From Paramecium octaurelia (Eukaryota; Ciliophora; Oligohymenophorea; Peniculida; Parameciidae), in contig CAJJDP010000111.1 in the NCBI GenBank assembly GCA_905182995.1, positions 7,427 through 71,426 on the forward strand: a stretch of 64,000 nucleotides of DNA, given 5' to 3'. Below the pieces are notes generated by a model. That model had not been told where the DNA came from and made no database searches. It saw nothing but the letters and a program-made list of their open reading frames with translations. Below, one piece after another: positions 1-15,642 of the stretch (position 1 is the first letter of the stretch; each line of letters starts with the position of its first letter). The translations under genes were made by a program, and so were the position numbers.

Positions 1-3000
1 AAACAAAGAAACTTATGAATCTAGAATAAAATACAAACAAATTATCAAAACACCTTGTCACGAGATATAAGATTTCAAAATTAAAATGTCAATACCATCA
101 TTTTATAGCCATAAATCTGATTTTTAGAATCTTTACAAATTATTTATTAATTAAAATATGATACAACTTGAGTATAATTTATTATGGACTGTTTCAGATA
201 TTATATGCATATTATATTTATATTTACATAAGTTATTCAAACTTGCATTGCTAAAGATGGCTAAATCTGACATTTCTTTATCTTCAAATTAGGATCATTC
301 AAATTTAATCGTTGTGAAATAGTGTAAGAATTGGATATTGAAGCTCATCTTTTGTTCGGATTAAGTGCTTTATCTATTATTGCTGAGGAGACTGAATGAT
401 TAAGAAACCAAATCTCATTTAAAATCAACTGTTTTACCAATTTATTTCAATCCTTGTAGATAAAATCTTAATGAGAAACCCTCTTCACAGAAGGCTGGAC
501 GAAACAATCTTATGAAATGTATAATTAATACTTAACCAATAACACTAATTCCAAATGAAATGTTTCTTAACTAATTTGAGATGGGGTGAATTAATAAATT
601 CTTTTTGGATGAAAGAAATGGAGTTAATGTTTTAGAGCCTTCATACGATTTCTATAGAGAAGTGGTGTAAAGGATGTATAAAAATTGGTACGATTTGCAC
701 TTCGTATTCTTCCTTTTTTTAATCTTTAATCACTCCACCTTATTTATTTAGGAATGGAGCAGCTGATTTCTGTCTCTAACAGGTGAAATAATGATGGCTT
801 CAAAAAAATCTTTCTAAAAATCAAATAGGACAAGTATAGCCTTTATTCTCAATGTCTTAATTGCAGATCAATTATAAGAACAACGTAACTTGCTTTGATG
901 AGATAGTATTTTTCTTGAGCAAACATCTAGTTAAGTCTCAAAACTTCTAATATTCTGAGGCAATTTGCCAAATTCTTCATATAGCAAGTCAATTCTAGTT
1001 TAAGTACATATACCAGAGAAGACATATCATATCTGATAACACAGTGATAAACCTGCTGTTGCTCAATCATTACAGTTAAATTACATTATAAGCAGAAAAA
1101 CTACTTCAACTTGCACCAACATATACTGGTTCCTTCTTCATGAAAAGTATTATCAATTATATACTGATTGTAAATATCTCAAAATAGTACGAAAAGCTTT
1201 AACACATCCTCTCGATAAATGCACTTTTTGCTGGATTAAGCTTTTCATAGTATTCTTCAGTGAATTAAATTATGTATAACTTATGGATATAAACTAATAA
1301 GTATTTAAACACGCTGTTTTAAATTTAGTAAATCAAATAAGATGACAGCAAATCCAATCTGAACATGTAAAATATACAAGGACTTTTGAAATGTATCAAA
1401 TAAGCAGGAACATCAATTCAAAAGCAGAGCTTTAAATCAATCGTGAAATTTCAAGGATTTATTTATAAGGCAGCATACAAGAATAGGTAAAGATTTTATA
1501 GAGTTTGGAGTAATAAAAAATAAAATTTCTTACAGATCTAGCAGAGGTAAATATCATTGGAGCAAGAGTAGATGTATTAAAATACGTGAATTATGTATTC
1601 ACCATCAGTATTTAAAATGATTCTAAGCTGTTTGAAAAAGGAAGATTATGAGAGTGATTGAAATAAGCGAAAAATGGTTACTCTAAACCTTTATTAAAAA
1701 GAAATCTTTTGTTGAATTTAAATTAATCTAATTTTAAATTATCTTGTTTTTAGTATTTTCAGTACACTGTTGAAGGCAACAGAGGCTGAAAGTCAGAAAA
1801 TCCTCAGTTGTTTATCAAACTCTTGATTCAGAGTGGCAGTTTCTACCAAAAAGTAGAAGATTGAACCTATTAATAAAACAACAATAGCAAAACAATTTAG
1901 TGAATGTAACAATCGATTAATTAGAAGCCTGGAGACTGATTAACGAATGTTTGCTAGGAATGCCCTTAGTATATCTAAAAATATTCAGAACAGAACTTAT
2001 CTTATTTTATATATATCGATCCATGTATTATTTATATTTCTATTAATTCAATCCCAAATGAATTTATCTCAAATTTGCTTTCAGACAATTCAGATAGAGC
2101 TGATGAATGTAATTTGTTTTATTGCAGTGGGTTGAAATAAGTTTTTTGAAACATATTGATTTTCTTGCTTAAATTTCTTTTTATTTGAAATTTGTTCGAT
2201 TTAATGAGTGATTATTATATCATCAAGTAACAAATGCTGGCTAGTAGTTAGATGTGGTTAATCTTGGAGGTTTGATGTATCAATGATGACCGAAGAAGAT
2301 CTTAAGTACTTTTTTACTTATCCTGTGATTATACAATCCCCCAACATCTTTCATTGAAGCTAAATTAAAGGTAATTGTTAAAAGTTCAAGAATTAAGATG
2401 AATGTAATCTATCTTCAATAATAAATTGAATAGTATATATGATGATGACTGAGGGTGAGTTTTTAACATAAATATTATTTAAGTTGATGTTTTGGATGAT
2501 TGCTTAGAATATTCAATAAAAAAGGATGTTATTGTAGAATGAGAAAACTAGAATGGATTAATTGTTATTTCTTTATTATTATTCTGGAAAAGATTCTTTT
2601 TCTGTAATAATAAGAATTTTGTTGTTTTAAATTGATGGAAAATTTTTTTTTATATTAGGTTCAATTGTAGTACATCTTAAATGCAAATATCAGCCCCTTT
2701 AATTGTTTTCTTAATAAACAATGATAAATTAATTCTGGTAGTTCTCATCAACAAATAAATGGAATGTTTTTCAAATTTTCGCCTAGAATTGTTATTTTAA
2801 CAGAGGTTGAGAATTTTCAAGAGTTGCTTGAATTAATCAATGGAAAATTCAATAAAAATTCTCAAAAATTAGGTAAACAGAAGATCTAAAGATTTACTTT
2901 AAACAAAAGATGCAAGAACCAATGTAAAGAAGTAAATTAAAATTTAAAAATAAGATTTGGACTTTTGCTTAAAAAGTTCTAGAAATCGAGTACCATTAGA

Positions 3001-6000
3001 TTGCTTATTGAAAAGCAAAAGTATCCGTAAGAAATCTTCAAAAACACTGTCATCTATACTATCCTCCTCTCTAACGTAGTCAATCAAATTAATACAGGAT
3101 TGAATTTAGGTAATATCCTACTTTTTGAGTAGTTAAGCATTACATAGCAAAAAGAGTCCTTGTATTTATATCTTCTCTTTTTATATTACACTCTAAATTT
3201 CATAAAGAGCTAATAAGTATCTTTGACCAAAAATTAGAAGTCAAGTGAATCTGCCATATTTAACATTTTTTCGTCTGATTATCCGAAGATCCCTATTTAG
3301 TATTGTCAACTTAATTTAAAAGCTATAAGAAGGTGCAATAAATTCATGATCCTTAAAGTCAAATATTCTCCAAAATTACAAATGGTTTAAAAATAAATTC
3401 AAAATATAAGGGAAGATTTTATTTAAAAATAAACTGCTCTCCAACATTACTAATTCAAACATGAAAATATTGTTCGATATTGGTGGTTTGTTATATTTTA
3501 GGATAAACTCGAAAAGAGAATTACAAGTGAATTTTCAAGATTTTCTGGTTGAGGAAGAACTTGGAATTAAGTGAACCCCAATCTGCAGGAATATAAAATA
3601 TCTTAAATATATATTTTCTCAGAACCTGAAAAATGTATAGGCATCGTAGTTTGAGGCTCATTTTCCCTCTACTTTTGTTGAATCTAATTTAAAAGCACAG
3701 GTCTTATAAGTCTTTCATGTTCAATTAATATTTGAGGTCAACCTAAACTAAAAATAATTTAGAATAATAAAACAGTTGTTATCCTTGCATCCCTAAATTA
3801 ACGGTGTACAAATAAGATCCAAACTATACTTCACAAGCAGACATCCAATAGTTTTGATGATTATTTTGATCAGAGGATTTTCATAAAGAATAAGCAGCTA
3901 AAACTAATAATCTGATTGTGAGTTTAGCATAAGCCATCAAAAAAATCATACCTATTGTTATGAGTGTAAATCCTTAGCTAAATTGAATGTGAGAATTTTG
4001 GCAAAAAAAGAAGAAACATCCTTCACCCAGTCATACTAGCAATTACTTATGTTACCACATCTTTTTCAATTGATTTCTGATATTCAATTCAGTGTTCAAT
4101 TAATAGAAATTAAGATATTTAAACTAGCATGACAGGCAAACTTTTAGATTAGAATTCCAACTCAAGTGGTAATGACTCTATAATTTAACCATTTAACCTT
4201 ACTGATATTTAAGCGGGCCTTAAAAAAGCTGTTCTTTGATATGAATTAAGAATATCCGTAATACGTTCAAAGTAAGCGAGGCCATCAGTTTAGAGATTAT
4301 AATAAGCGAATAGATGGAAAACTAGAACATCTATTATTGTTTAAATTAAATATATTCCCAAATATATAATCAATATTTCATTAGAATAAAACTATGGTAG
4401 GTCTACATGAATAATAACATATAATATATTGGGTAGATTATTTTTTAATCAAAGGAGCAAAGTGAGATAAGATTAGTAATGGTTCAATCCGTTTCTCCCT
4501 CATTTATGTAGAGTCTAAGAATGGGAAGGACTAAGATATTAATGCGGTTAATAAAAAAAATATCTTAAAAATTAGCTGATAGAGGTATCGAATGATATAT
4601 TTAATTTAACTGGAAAATCAAAATCCTCCAAGTTTTCCATTATAAAGGCTATGCCTTCCCAATTGTAAAATATTGTCCACATAGCGCCTTTTTCTCTTTA
4701 AATCTTAAGTAAACTAATAATTTGCTTTATATTTATTAAACTTAAAGTTTATAGCATCTTAATCCTGTTTGTAACGATGTAAAACGAGAAGATATTATTA
4801 TTAATAATTTAGAAAAGCCTTAAGTGTATATTGTGGGCGAAAATAGTCAGGCAGTAACTTGAAGAAATGTCCTCTTGCAGAAAAAAGAGACACATCCTGA
4901 AATCTTAGAGTAATAAGTAGCTTTTTCAGAAGTTGTTGAGAACTGCTTAAAAACATCCCTTAAGAGGATGTTAATGCTCCTTATCATTAACCTAAGTACA
5001 TTACTTACTGGATACAGAACGATCATAAAATAATTGAATTTGTTAGATCAACCTAATTAACATGATGCATTCATACTGTAAGCCCTTTGGCGTTTATCAT
5101 CTAGCTACTCATTTTTTGGGTCGTTATTTGGAACAAACAGAAAACTGGTAAACCAAAGGACTACCACATTAAGCTCAATTTTGGACTTACTTTTGGATTA
5201 GTGTTCAAATATTTAGACTGTACTATTTATTTCGTTGGCTACTTAACCTAAACAGAACATCTTGTACACTCCTAATTAATAATTGGATTTAGAAGTAATT
5301 GAATCATGTATGCTCTATGTTTTTTGCATTTTAGTGAAAATTCAACCATTTGTTGGATTAGGTGCTAAACTAGATTTCTTGCTTTCATGTATTTATATTT
5401 ATTAGATATATGGAGCCTAATCCCCCAAAAGTCATCCTATGACCCAAAATGCTCTTAAATCAGTCATGTTTACTTTAGGCTAGTTTTTCGAAGTATCAGG
5501 GGATGATTGTGAAGAAGAAAAAACATTAGTAGTTTTTGCTTATAGTTTTCAATTATTGATAGTGTCACAGCGATATCAGGATGTATATGAACGTTTAGAT
5601 ACAAAAATGACAGTTTAAGTACCTTTTTCAAGTATGAAATATGTTATAATATTACCCTATGACAATTATGTGCTTTTTTTATGATTGAGCGGAGTAACTC
5701 TTCTTCATGATTTATTATTATTTCGCATAGTGGTACTGAAAGATTGTATATTAAGCAATAAAATCATCACCCCAATCTTGAAACAAGAATTAGAAAGCAA
5801 TAAATTACAATAAGACTAAATACAATCATTTAGAAACAGAATTCAGATAAGGTTGTTATTATTAAAAACCATAAAGATTAGTTATTGAGACATAGTTATG
5901 CATATTGCATTCGTTGCTAATTCTTCTCTGAAATTAATAACAGGATTAAAGTTAATTAGAACTCAATACAAGAATAAACAAGCATTTATACACACCTAGT

Positions 6001-9000
6001 GGAAATTGCAAAGTACTATGTAGAATAAATTGATTTGATATTTAACTTAGGTAGGTCCTGAAAAAATTCTTACAATATTATATTGGAGAACCTAGGTTTT
6101 TGGGATATATTGGACTAACAGTAGAATTTCAGTTATGATCTTGAAAGAACCATCAAAATTTAAGCATTAGAATTTGCACATCATTCTTTTGTAGGGGCAT
6201 GGTGAGTTTATCATAATAGCTCTCCTGAAAGTAAAATTTCTAACAAAAAGGTACTAGTGCAGCAATCACAGATGGAATTATTCTGAAAAAACATAAGTAT
6301 GTATCTCGCTATGTAATGCCAGCAGTTCATCTTGTGCATTTATTTAGTTATAGAATGAAATGCTTGGCATCTAACTGGCAGAATGATTTGCAAACAGCAT
6401 AAGGTAAAGAACATTGACAGCCCAAGATTCTTTAATGAAGTAAAGATGTGTAAGTTTACTTGTATCCAGAGACAAATATGCATCGTAACTTTGCATATAT
6501 TCAGTAATTGAACTTTATGGTAGTTTACTACTTTAAATACTTGAGAAGTATCCTCCACAAGATGGAACAAATCAAAGGTAATTTTGAATACAATAGAATT
6601 ATCTATATGCTATTAAGGTGAGGAATTTAAGGAAAACAGGAAACGGATTCTTTTTTGAATTTAAATTAAGTAAATAAGTATAACATGTTTATCTAGTATC
6701 TGAATATGCATAGCAGGATGGATAAGCTAGGTATATCACCCTCAGTTATACTTTGAGTCCAAGTGTTTGCGTCTACAGATAGAGGAGACAGGGGAAAGCC
6801 ATCACAAAACCCTCTGAGTTTTATGATCTCTAAATATATTGGTGTTCATTTTAAGATGTATGTAATGTGCACCTTATAACTACTCCTACTCATTTATCTG
6901 ATAAATAAGAGCTGGGAATATTAACCCTTCATAATTGAAGCCTTGTTAAAAGTAATACTATGTACTCAGCTGCTAAAGATATGCTGAAAATTAATCTTGA
7001 GTGTTGAAACGCATTTAGCAAAGGATGATGCTTAAGAAATTGTTATTTAAGGCTTGAGATCAACTATTCGATTTTGTTGGGTAGGTGTGGATATAAAGCA
7101 ATAACGAAATGCACTGTAACACATGTAAAATATTTTGGGAGGCTGCTTCAAGAGCATAATAAGTAGAAGCATTTCCACTAAATAGAGGTTGAGTTATTTT
7201 AATCAAAGAGATCGATTATGGCTTGAATATTCCCTTGAATTACTAGTAGAGAGGTGTAGCCTCAAATAAAATGGAGCGCTAACTCAAATTGCTAGATAGT
7301 GAAGTGGTTCCAAATTATGGATGTAATAACATCCAGTAAGAATTAGAAAGCCTTAAGAACAAGAAAAATTTTTGCATATATAGAAACCTACTGTGTTAAT
7401 GAACGATTGAAAAATTGGCTCCAAGGGGAAGGCCATACTTATTAACTTCAGCCAAAAAGGATAAGCCCACTCAGAACAGATAGATTCAAGTTAATGAAAT
7501 TATTGCATTCAGTTTAGCCATAATACATATGAAGGTTGTTGCTGATGTGCTAATGATTGTTATAAAAAGAGTTCAAACATAACTTATGATAGAAGGATAA
7601 TCCTAACATTCGCCGCATTTAACTTAAACTTTATTGAAATCGTTGATATCTAGATTAATTCCAGTGGGCAAGATCGGCTATTAATGTCTCGAAATTTATG
7701 AATTTTTGCAAGAGCCAGTATCAAAAACATGACAAAGAAGGTTGGTATGAAAAGAAGCTATTATCAGAATTATTTAGGAGTAGTGGCTGAATCATTACAG
7801 CATCTGCAACTAAATTCAACAATTTCAAAATCCACTAGTGATGAGAGCATAAAATTGCGAATTTTAATTTAAGGAGGTGGCTATGTTAGATATATTGATT
7901 AAATAAAACAATATGTATCTTTTGCAATAACTGATGAAACGTGTTGGAAATGTTTCAACTTATTAATGTAAACAAGTACTGATGTTTTCTAACGTAAGAA
8001 ACAGATAAAGCATACCAATTCAGGTAAAGAAGAAAAAATATATAAGGTCTAGTTAACAGGTCTTGGCTTAACCTCCAATTATCACTCTTTGCAAATAGAA
8101 TATTAAGTATTCCAGATGATTTTAGGTGTAAATATGTAAGTGTTTATAGTACTAACCTATATGACAATAAATTGATCTGTACTAGGTTCCCAAGTTTAAG
8201 TTTCAGAAAAGTAGAAGATCCACATATGAAGGTGAATTAATCTCAAAAGCGCTCATCAACATTTAATTATACGCATACATAATATATCATGCTCTAGGAC
8301 TATTATGGCGGCGTCAAAATCACTATATGTTTCAATGCAAACACAAAATTATTTATTAAACAAATAACTGATTTACAAGTTGCATAATATTATTCTATAT
8401 GTCTTAATTAATTTTATAAAGCACAACAAACAGGCTGAATCTTGATCTTGATAGTCTGATCATAATATAACAGGTTGAAAGGTTTATAATTTCCATTATA
8501 AAATTGCTATCTAGACACAGAATTAGATCTGAGGATTTCTGAAGACAAGCAATATTTCAATAATAATCTCAATAAATTAATCAACTTCATATTTACATTA
8601 TCCAAGTATGTTATTAATAACAAATAAACATGAGCCAGTATCATTTTTTGATAAATGCAAAACAAAATTACTAAATTATTAAATATAGGGACTTTTAGAT
8701 TTACATAAAGTTGAACAGGGCTATGGAAGTAGATAAATTATACCAACTAGTACTCAAAGCTGGTTTACTGGTGTTATGAAAATTAGAACCATAAAGGGGA
8801 TGATCAATAGAACCCCCATATGCAATAGAAATAAGTAGTGTCTTTAGAAAAGAATATGTAAAGAACAATATGAAAATCGACTCCGAGCAGAAGGGATCAT
8901 CGATCTAAATATTATCCACAAAAATGAACAGAGTTCTTCATTAATAAATAGCCAACCAACAGGAGGATTGCAAGTTCATGACTGTTACAGTTAGCTGTAA

Positions 9001-12000
9001 AATGATAATAGACATATATTTGTATTTCCAATCTAAGTTTAAGCATAACAGATGATAGGCGCGCTAGAATTTTTTACATAATTTTTAATGCAAAGCAATC
9101 GGCATTGCAAAGGATATATCTAGCCATTTGTACCACTTTGGACTTCAGATCTATGATATAGACACAATATTAAGAAGTAGGTCATATGCTGAATGTAAAC
9201 GGAAAACAACCTCTTGCATAAATGAGATAGTATTAAAGCAGAACCAGCAACACTATTTCTACATTCAGTAAAGTTGGTGAAAATTCTCATGAACCACAGG
9301 AATCTTCGAAGATTAAACAAAACTCTCTAGAAATATTTAAATAGATAGATAATTTGGCTACTCAATATTAGAACTTCCAGCAGTTGATAACCACTCGCAA
9401 ATAAGTGGGCTACTTAATCTTAGCTAATTCAATTAGCAGGCTAACAAATATAAATCAAATTTAGGGAAACGTGAAGAGATTTATAATATCCAGTATAAAT
9501 GCATCATTTCAATGATCACTCTTTTCCAGTTTAGCAACCACAACTTTTTGCGCATTTCTTCAGTCCATACTAAAGTAGTTCAAACATTGAATACAAGAGT
9601 GATCATTTTACCCTCAGTTATTTTAGCTTGGTGTAGAGATTGCATTACAAATAAACTCATCTATCAGCTACTATCTTTGGTGGGAGCTAAAGTTATTAAC
9701 ATAACAAATATAAATTCTACGTATCAAGTGCTATTGCTAATTAATTTAATCGTTAAGAGTGGACAGAATCAGACAGTATCCAATTGCATAATGAATCATT
9801 TTTAGATAAGTAACAGTGGAATATACTTTTTTTTATGACCTCAAAGATAGCTGAACAATAACCTGATTATAAACACACTTTGAGACTGAACTGTAAATTG
9901 CAAGTTTATTTCCAAACTGACCTAGAGAGGCAAGATCTGAGGGGAGCGATATAAATCAATAATAAACCGCAATGTTTACCACACACATTAGCCTAACAAT
10001 CCTAAAAGTTATTTGCATATTTACTGGTTAATTTTCTATTTCTATATTTTATAAATCAATTTTAGGAATTAGTTTTGTCGTTATGTTATATATTAACAAA
10101 TAATATGTAAATGAATTTTAGATTCCCAAAAGATCAAATTCGCTCTTGCTAAGAGTATTATAATAAAATACTTATATATATATACTATTTTTTCTTTTAA
10201 GATAATGTTCATCGATTAATTCAATTGATATTTTTACTTATATTCAGTAATTAATGATTGCTATTCCTATTATTCTATATCAGCCACATCTATTGAACAT
10301 CTGTTTGTTAGTTAAGGTACTTAATCTTATATGCAAAGAAACATATATCGCATTTAAGAGAGACGGTAACAATACTTTTGTTTCTAACTAAAAAGATAAT
10401 ATTGATTAAAAACAACAATACTAATATATCCAAGCATAGTAGAAATTGACTCTATATAGACTAAAAGACTATGCATGCCCAATAATGGCCATAAATTGAA
10501 TATAAACACTCTAGATTCATATTAAAAGTTTAACTTTTGCTTTGGTAGTTATTGAAAAAGGTGTATTGAAATTACTATAAAAACAGATGATGGAAAAGAG
10601 TTTGAACAAACCTAACATTTTTACTTTGTTTAAAGATTTAATAATACGATTTGTAAAAGTCTGTGATTAATATACATTCTACAATAGTGTTTAGGATAGT
10701 GAACTTAGGCGATGAAGATTCTGAAACAAACATAGATTTTCTCTTCCTTTGTTTAATTAGTCGATCTACATAATCAGTATGAACACGTTGATGAAATCTT
10801 CAATAGAATAATATTTTTACTTTTTTTTGACTCACACTATCATTTATAAACTTTAATCTAGGTTGAATTTTTAAGAAGTTAGATTTTGGAAACTTTAGTA
10901 AGAGTAAGTTGTAGGCTAAGCCTACAACTAAAGTAATTTTGATTCTTTGTTTAAAAACAAATTGACTTAATAAGACTTACCTATTAATAAAATTTAAATA
11001 TATAACTCTTTGAAAATAAAACAATTATAAATTGATTTTAACTAATCTAACATAAGTCATTATTATAATAAATGCACTTTATTCTATTCCTTGTATTCTT
11101 ATTTATTTTATATTTCAATTTCAATAATTTTTTAGGATTAATTAATTTGATTTATTACAATAATGTTATCACTATGAATCCATCCAATTTTAACTATGCT
11201 ACCGTAAGTGCTGCTTAGATTCAAGGTTCCATATTAATTAATCAATTAGACTTAATTATTGATGATTGCTGCAGTTTATAGTTATTTATGAAAGCTTTAG
11301 ATATAAATAGTATTTAGATGAAGTATTTTTAAAGGCATGTAGATATATTAATTAATACTTTTAATGAGTTCCATATTTAGTGGATAGAGGACATGATAAT
11401 AGTAATCTCTGATCTCATAATGAACAATCATTTGATCATGCGATCAAAAAACTATACTCCAATAAAATCAAATAAAGAAAATAGGAAGAATATTTATCAG
11501 AAGTAGAGATAGTTCTTTATTAATCACATATTCATAAAACGATTTACATGAAGTATTGCTTCTAGAAATTTATTCTTTATGAGTTCTATTCATAAGATGT
11601 AGAATAGTATATGTACAACATTGACTAGAGCATTAAACACAAGAGCTTCAAATGGAGAAGTAATCCGGGTTTTGGCATACTAAACAAGCCAAAGTTAACC
11701 TGCTTAAGTTATCCAATATTTAATTAGGGATTTTATATATTGGTAGAAAAGAGGTTGTTACTAGTACGCTTTACAATATACAAGTACTGTAAGCGCAGTA
11801 AGATCAGAATCTGAACTTAAAATATTATCATCAAAAAATTATAAGTTAAGGAGAGAGAAACTATAAGGTTAACAATCTCCATTATAGATTTGGCGACCCA
11901 AGAGTTAGTTAATGCCAAAAATACACATTATTCTTTGTTTGGCTATTATCTCTTTATGAAATCTGAAGCCAAAAGTTTATTATATGGGCTCAAAAATAGA

Positions 12001-14690
12001 GGAAATATCAGAATTACTGCATTTGTTGATTTATGTGTTTAAGAATTACTGTATAACATTGCAATAAAACATTAAATTTAACTAGCATTCTAAAGTTGTA
12101 GAATTGTATTTTGCATTTTCTAAATTTCTACTATACAAAATTCTGTTGCGTTTGTATTGGGTACCTAATCATGTAGTTGTGCATATTTATATGACTCGCT
12201 ATTTCCTTTTCTCTTTATTAAATATGACAATATGATCTTCACCCTATAAATAAAACTGAAGTAAGGGCTGCAGTCGAATAAAGGAAATACAAAAAAACAT
12301 GAATCAAAGATATCTTTATTTTAGGCAGATTACATAAGGAGTGATATATTTAGAATTGATGCAATGCATATATATGCATCATCACTAGATCCTCCAATTG
12401 ATATGATGAACAATCTAAGAAGTATTATTACTGAGGAAGCATATAATAACACAAATTGCCATGATGTAGAACAATATATAACTAAGTCTAGTATTTATCT
12501 ATTACTCCAGTGGTGCACCATCACATGAAAACAAAAATTCAAGCTGAGTTTTTGCACATTAAGAACAAGAATTGCACAAGATTTTTAGGGTTAAAGATGT
12601 CCAAGCCAAGCAAGAATGTGCATTATAACCTTAAATAAAGATGCGAAGTATCTTTAGATGGCAGAACAGTTATCCAATAGTTTTAGATTAACTTCATGTT
12701 GGTTCAGAAATTGATGATCTATTCCACCAACATCACCATTCTTGATTATGTAAAGTGACCTTTAAATGGCAGCTAAATCTTCACTATTAAACATTTGGAA
12801 CACTCCCTTACTTTAACATTATGATAAAATTTCTAACAGAAAAAGTTGTACATACAAATTTATCGCTCAATTGTAAAATTCAGCTTCCCATGTAAAAGGT
12901 ATCCTAGCATCTTTATGCAAACTAAGCATACATAAGTAACATGTTTTTTTTATGAAAAGAATTTTTCAACTAAACATTGCCTTGGCTGTCACGTTCTACC
13001 ATTACCACATGTAGTACTCTTTTACTAAAATATAGGATATGATCTGTATTACAACAACTATTAGTTGATGAACCTGTCTATATGGTATAAGGTTGAGATC
13101 ATATGATGCAATTAATAGCATATCTGAAATAACCATTAAAAGAAGATCAATATGGCTGAAATAAAAATGGTGTTAGACAAGGAGTTTAAAAGTATAAAAA
13201 TTAATTATCACTAGTTTTGAGGGAGCATCTGATGATATAAGTTGTGCAACTAAAACACTGCATTCACATTTATAATAAGAATTAAGAGTGTAAATATTAC
13301 TAGCAAAAAATAACATGTTAATAATAGAAATTGAAACACTTGTGACAAGTTAAACCTGATGTAAATTTATTGCAGGCTAAAATATATTCCAAAAAATTGT
13401 AAAAAGAATGAGCCAACTATTCCTCCAGTTATACATAAGTGAAGACACCATCACAAGAACAAATAATATAATAATTTGTTGTACTAGACTAAAGAAGTCT
13501 GCTCGTCAATTCGGAATCCATCTTGTTAGTGAGTTTCTAATATTAACCTATTTAAGATATTTCTAAAGCATTACTTTTTCTCTTAATTTTGCGCTTATTT
13601 ATCAAGATCTTTATTCACATAAATTTGTCCAGTTTGGAACCCTTGTGATCTTTTGCATCACACATTTTATGCTAACAGTATTTCATTAGATGATGGTCGT
13701 TATAAATGCTGTTATTCTTGTCCTAACTAAATTACATGCATCGATATTTTGGCAAAATGCATGTTCCCCATTCTTAAAGTGTATGGCTTCGAATGTATGC
13801 CCTCGTAAATGAATGGGTTCATTTATATAATGATCAAAATAATGCAACATTTGATGTCAAGTGCTAAGTTATAATTATACTTCTGAAACAAAATGTTGAT
13901 ATTGATAAAATTGCAAGCTTTGAAATTTTATAATGCAACACGTTTGATTCATAGAGATTGTAAGCTTTTGGTTAGTCTCTATTTTTTATATCTTATGAGA
14001 AACAAATTAAAAGTTCAGAATGCTTAGTGGTTAATGTGTTGATTCTCATAATTTGTTCTAAATTGTACTACTCCCATCAGCTGTGTATAAACGATTAAAG
14101 TAAAAAGTGTCTTTTTGCAGGTTATGATGCTACAGTAATTTTAAGACACTACGCAACCCTAGTTATGTTCTTCTACAGCAACTTACTTATTTAAGCATTG
14201 CAAAGCAAACATCCTGAAATTTTATCCACTGAATGCACTAATTTAAAAGATAAATCTTAGATTCTGGTCCATGTAAACTTAAGCAAGTACAATCCATTAA
14301 TGATTTTTCAATGTCATTTACCTTGTGGTGCTTTCCAATCGCTTGCATAACTGCATTATATATCTCAATAAGCTTACAACATTAAGTGCATGCTTGTATT
14401 CATATATGATGGATGCGCTTATGACCCTACATGTCTTGGTAGGTATTGACTTCTGAGAATTTGAATTAGGACATAAATAAGAAAGAATATGGATTTACAT
14501 CATTGAGGAAATAAAATTGTACATAAAGATAATTCTAACAATTATTTAAGATACATAATTATACTTGTCTTTAGATTTCAAATATCCAAAGTTTGAAAAT
14601 CATTTCTTCAATTTTTCAAAATGTAGCATATAAATCTAGTAGTTCTATGATTGTGATTGGAGAGAAATCGATTATTATACAATTCATATC
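1..14690. other. Long region without a supportable gene
   Basis: I find no intact gene here on either strand. Several frames stay free of TGA (the only ciliate stop) for long runs, for example plus-strand runs at 2-589, about 836-1650 and about 4594-5690, and one around 12270-12530. In AT-rich DNA with a single stop codon, runs of 200-300 codons are expected by chance. Most of these translations are also poor in Asp and Glu compared with the real genes to the right. No homology is recognisable to me. The region could be decayed germline-type DNA or degenerated genes. The dense gene packing seen after 23.7 kb is absent. Confidence 0.5.
4594..5690 (+). CDS. Candidate ciliate-code ORF with one intron, unknown product
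   Basis: About 350 codons are open on the plus strand if a 27-nt GT...AG intron (about 4852-4878) is removed. The frame stops at a TGA near 5690. The translation is leucine-rich with a few acidic clusters and many TAA/TAG glutamine codons. No ATG is visible near the 5' side, where an in-frame TGA lies at about 4591, so the start may lie beyond an undetected intron. I recognise no domain. A run of this length is only mildly unlikely by chance in this composition, so it is a candidate rather than a gene call. Confidence 0.25.
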
Positions 14691-14699
14691 ATAATGTTT

Positions 14700-15642
14700 A
14701 ATTTGGAGGAGGATTTGCAATTTCAGATTTAACTAGTCAAAATTGGACAAGATTAGAATCTATGTTTAAAGCAATTAAATTTGGAGATAATCTAGCATAA
14801 TTACTATCTTCATTATCAATATCAAAAGATAGGATGAATTTATTGCAAAAAATTAAGATCATTGAATAAAGAGTAGATTGAAATTAAACTTATTAAGCAT
14901 TTACAAGCATGTAAGTATGATTATTTTGATAGAGGAAATGTTTATAATTCGAATTTGAATTTTCGTATTGGCTACTTTATAATTTTGACAACTCTCTATA
15001 TTTCCTCTTGTCTGTCTTAAAGGAAATATTACTATTAAAACTAACATATTCAACCATCCATTCTTACAAAAGAGAATTAGATATATACTTAGATAAGACT
15101 TTATATTTAGTTAGATAAAAAGGTTTTGGATAATGAAATATAGATTCTGAAATAAAAACTTCAAAATTGATAAATATGAGAATGAGTTTAAATTAAGGTA
15201 TTGTTTGATGATCTTATTGATTAAAATCAATTTGATCTATATAATCAAGTGAATATTGGAAATGAAAAAAATCTGAAGATTTAAGGTATTAATGAAAAAT
15301 CAAAATTACTAACAGACATCAATAGTCAGCATCGATTAAAATATGGAGGCATTAATAATATTTGACATTCGATCAAATGAATTGATTCAGATGAACAAGC
15401 TCATGCATGGAAATTACAATTTTAGAATATATAATTTAGGTTTGCCATTATATTATTTAAAAAAAGTACGAAGAAGTTATTGAGTGTTGCTGCAAAGCTC
15501 TTTCTATAAATCCTAATGATGATACTAAATTTGTAAATATAGGTAAAATACTTTTTAAAAAAGGATTTGAACAAAATCCCAAAATTAATTATCTATTATT
15601 ACATTAGTTAAGACAATATTAGTTGCAATAATAGGTTATGAG
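14700..15642 (+). pseudogene. TPR-like gene remnant
   Basis: Broken ciliate-code frames on the plus strand give coding-like peptides. The clearest is at 15467-15642, where the translation contains YEEVIECCCKALSINPND followed by a GKILFKKG helix. This is the helix-turn-helix pattern of a tetratricopeptide repeat (Tyr, Ala and Pro in the expected spacing). Upstream pieces at about 14703-14885 and 15350-15470 read in other frames and are separated by TGA stops that no small GT-AG intron clearly removes. It looks like a degenerated TPR protein gene. A live gene with introns I failed to resolve is the alternative. Confidence 0.4.

Noticed and set aside
9512-9805. 97-residue plus-strand frame
   Set aside because: Ile/Leu/Asn/Thr-rich, almost no acidic residues, no extension in the ciliate code with protein-like content; consistent with chance.
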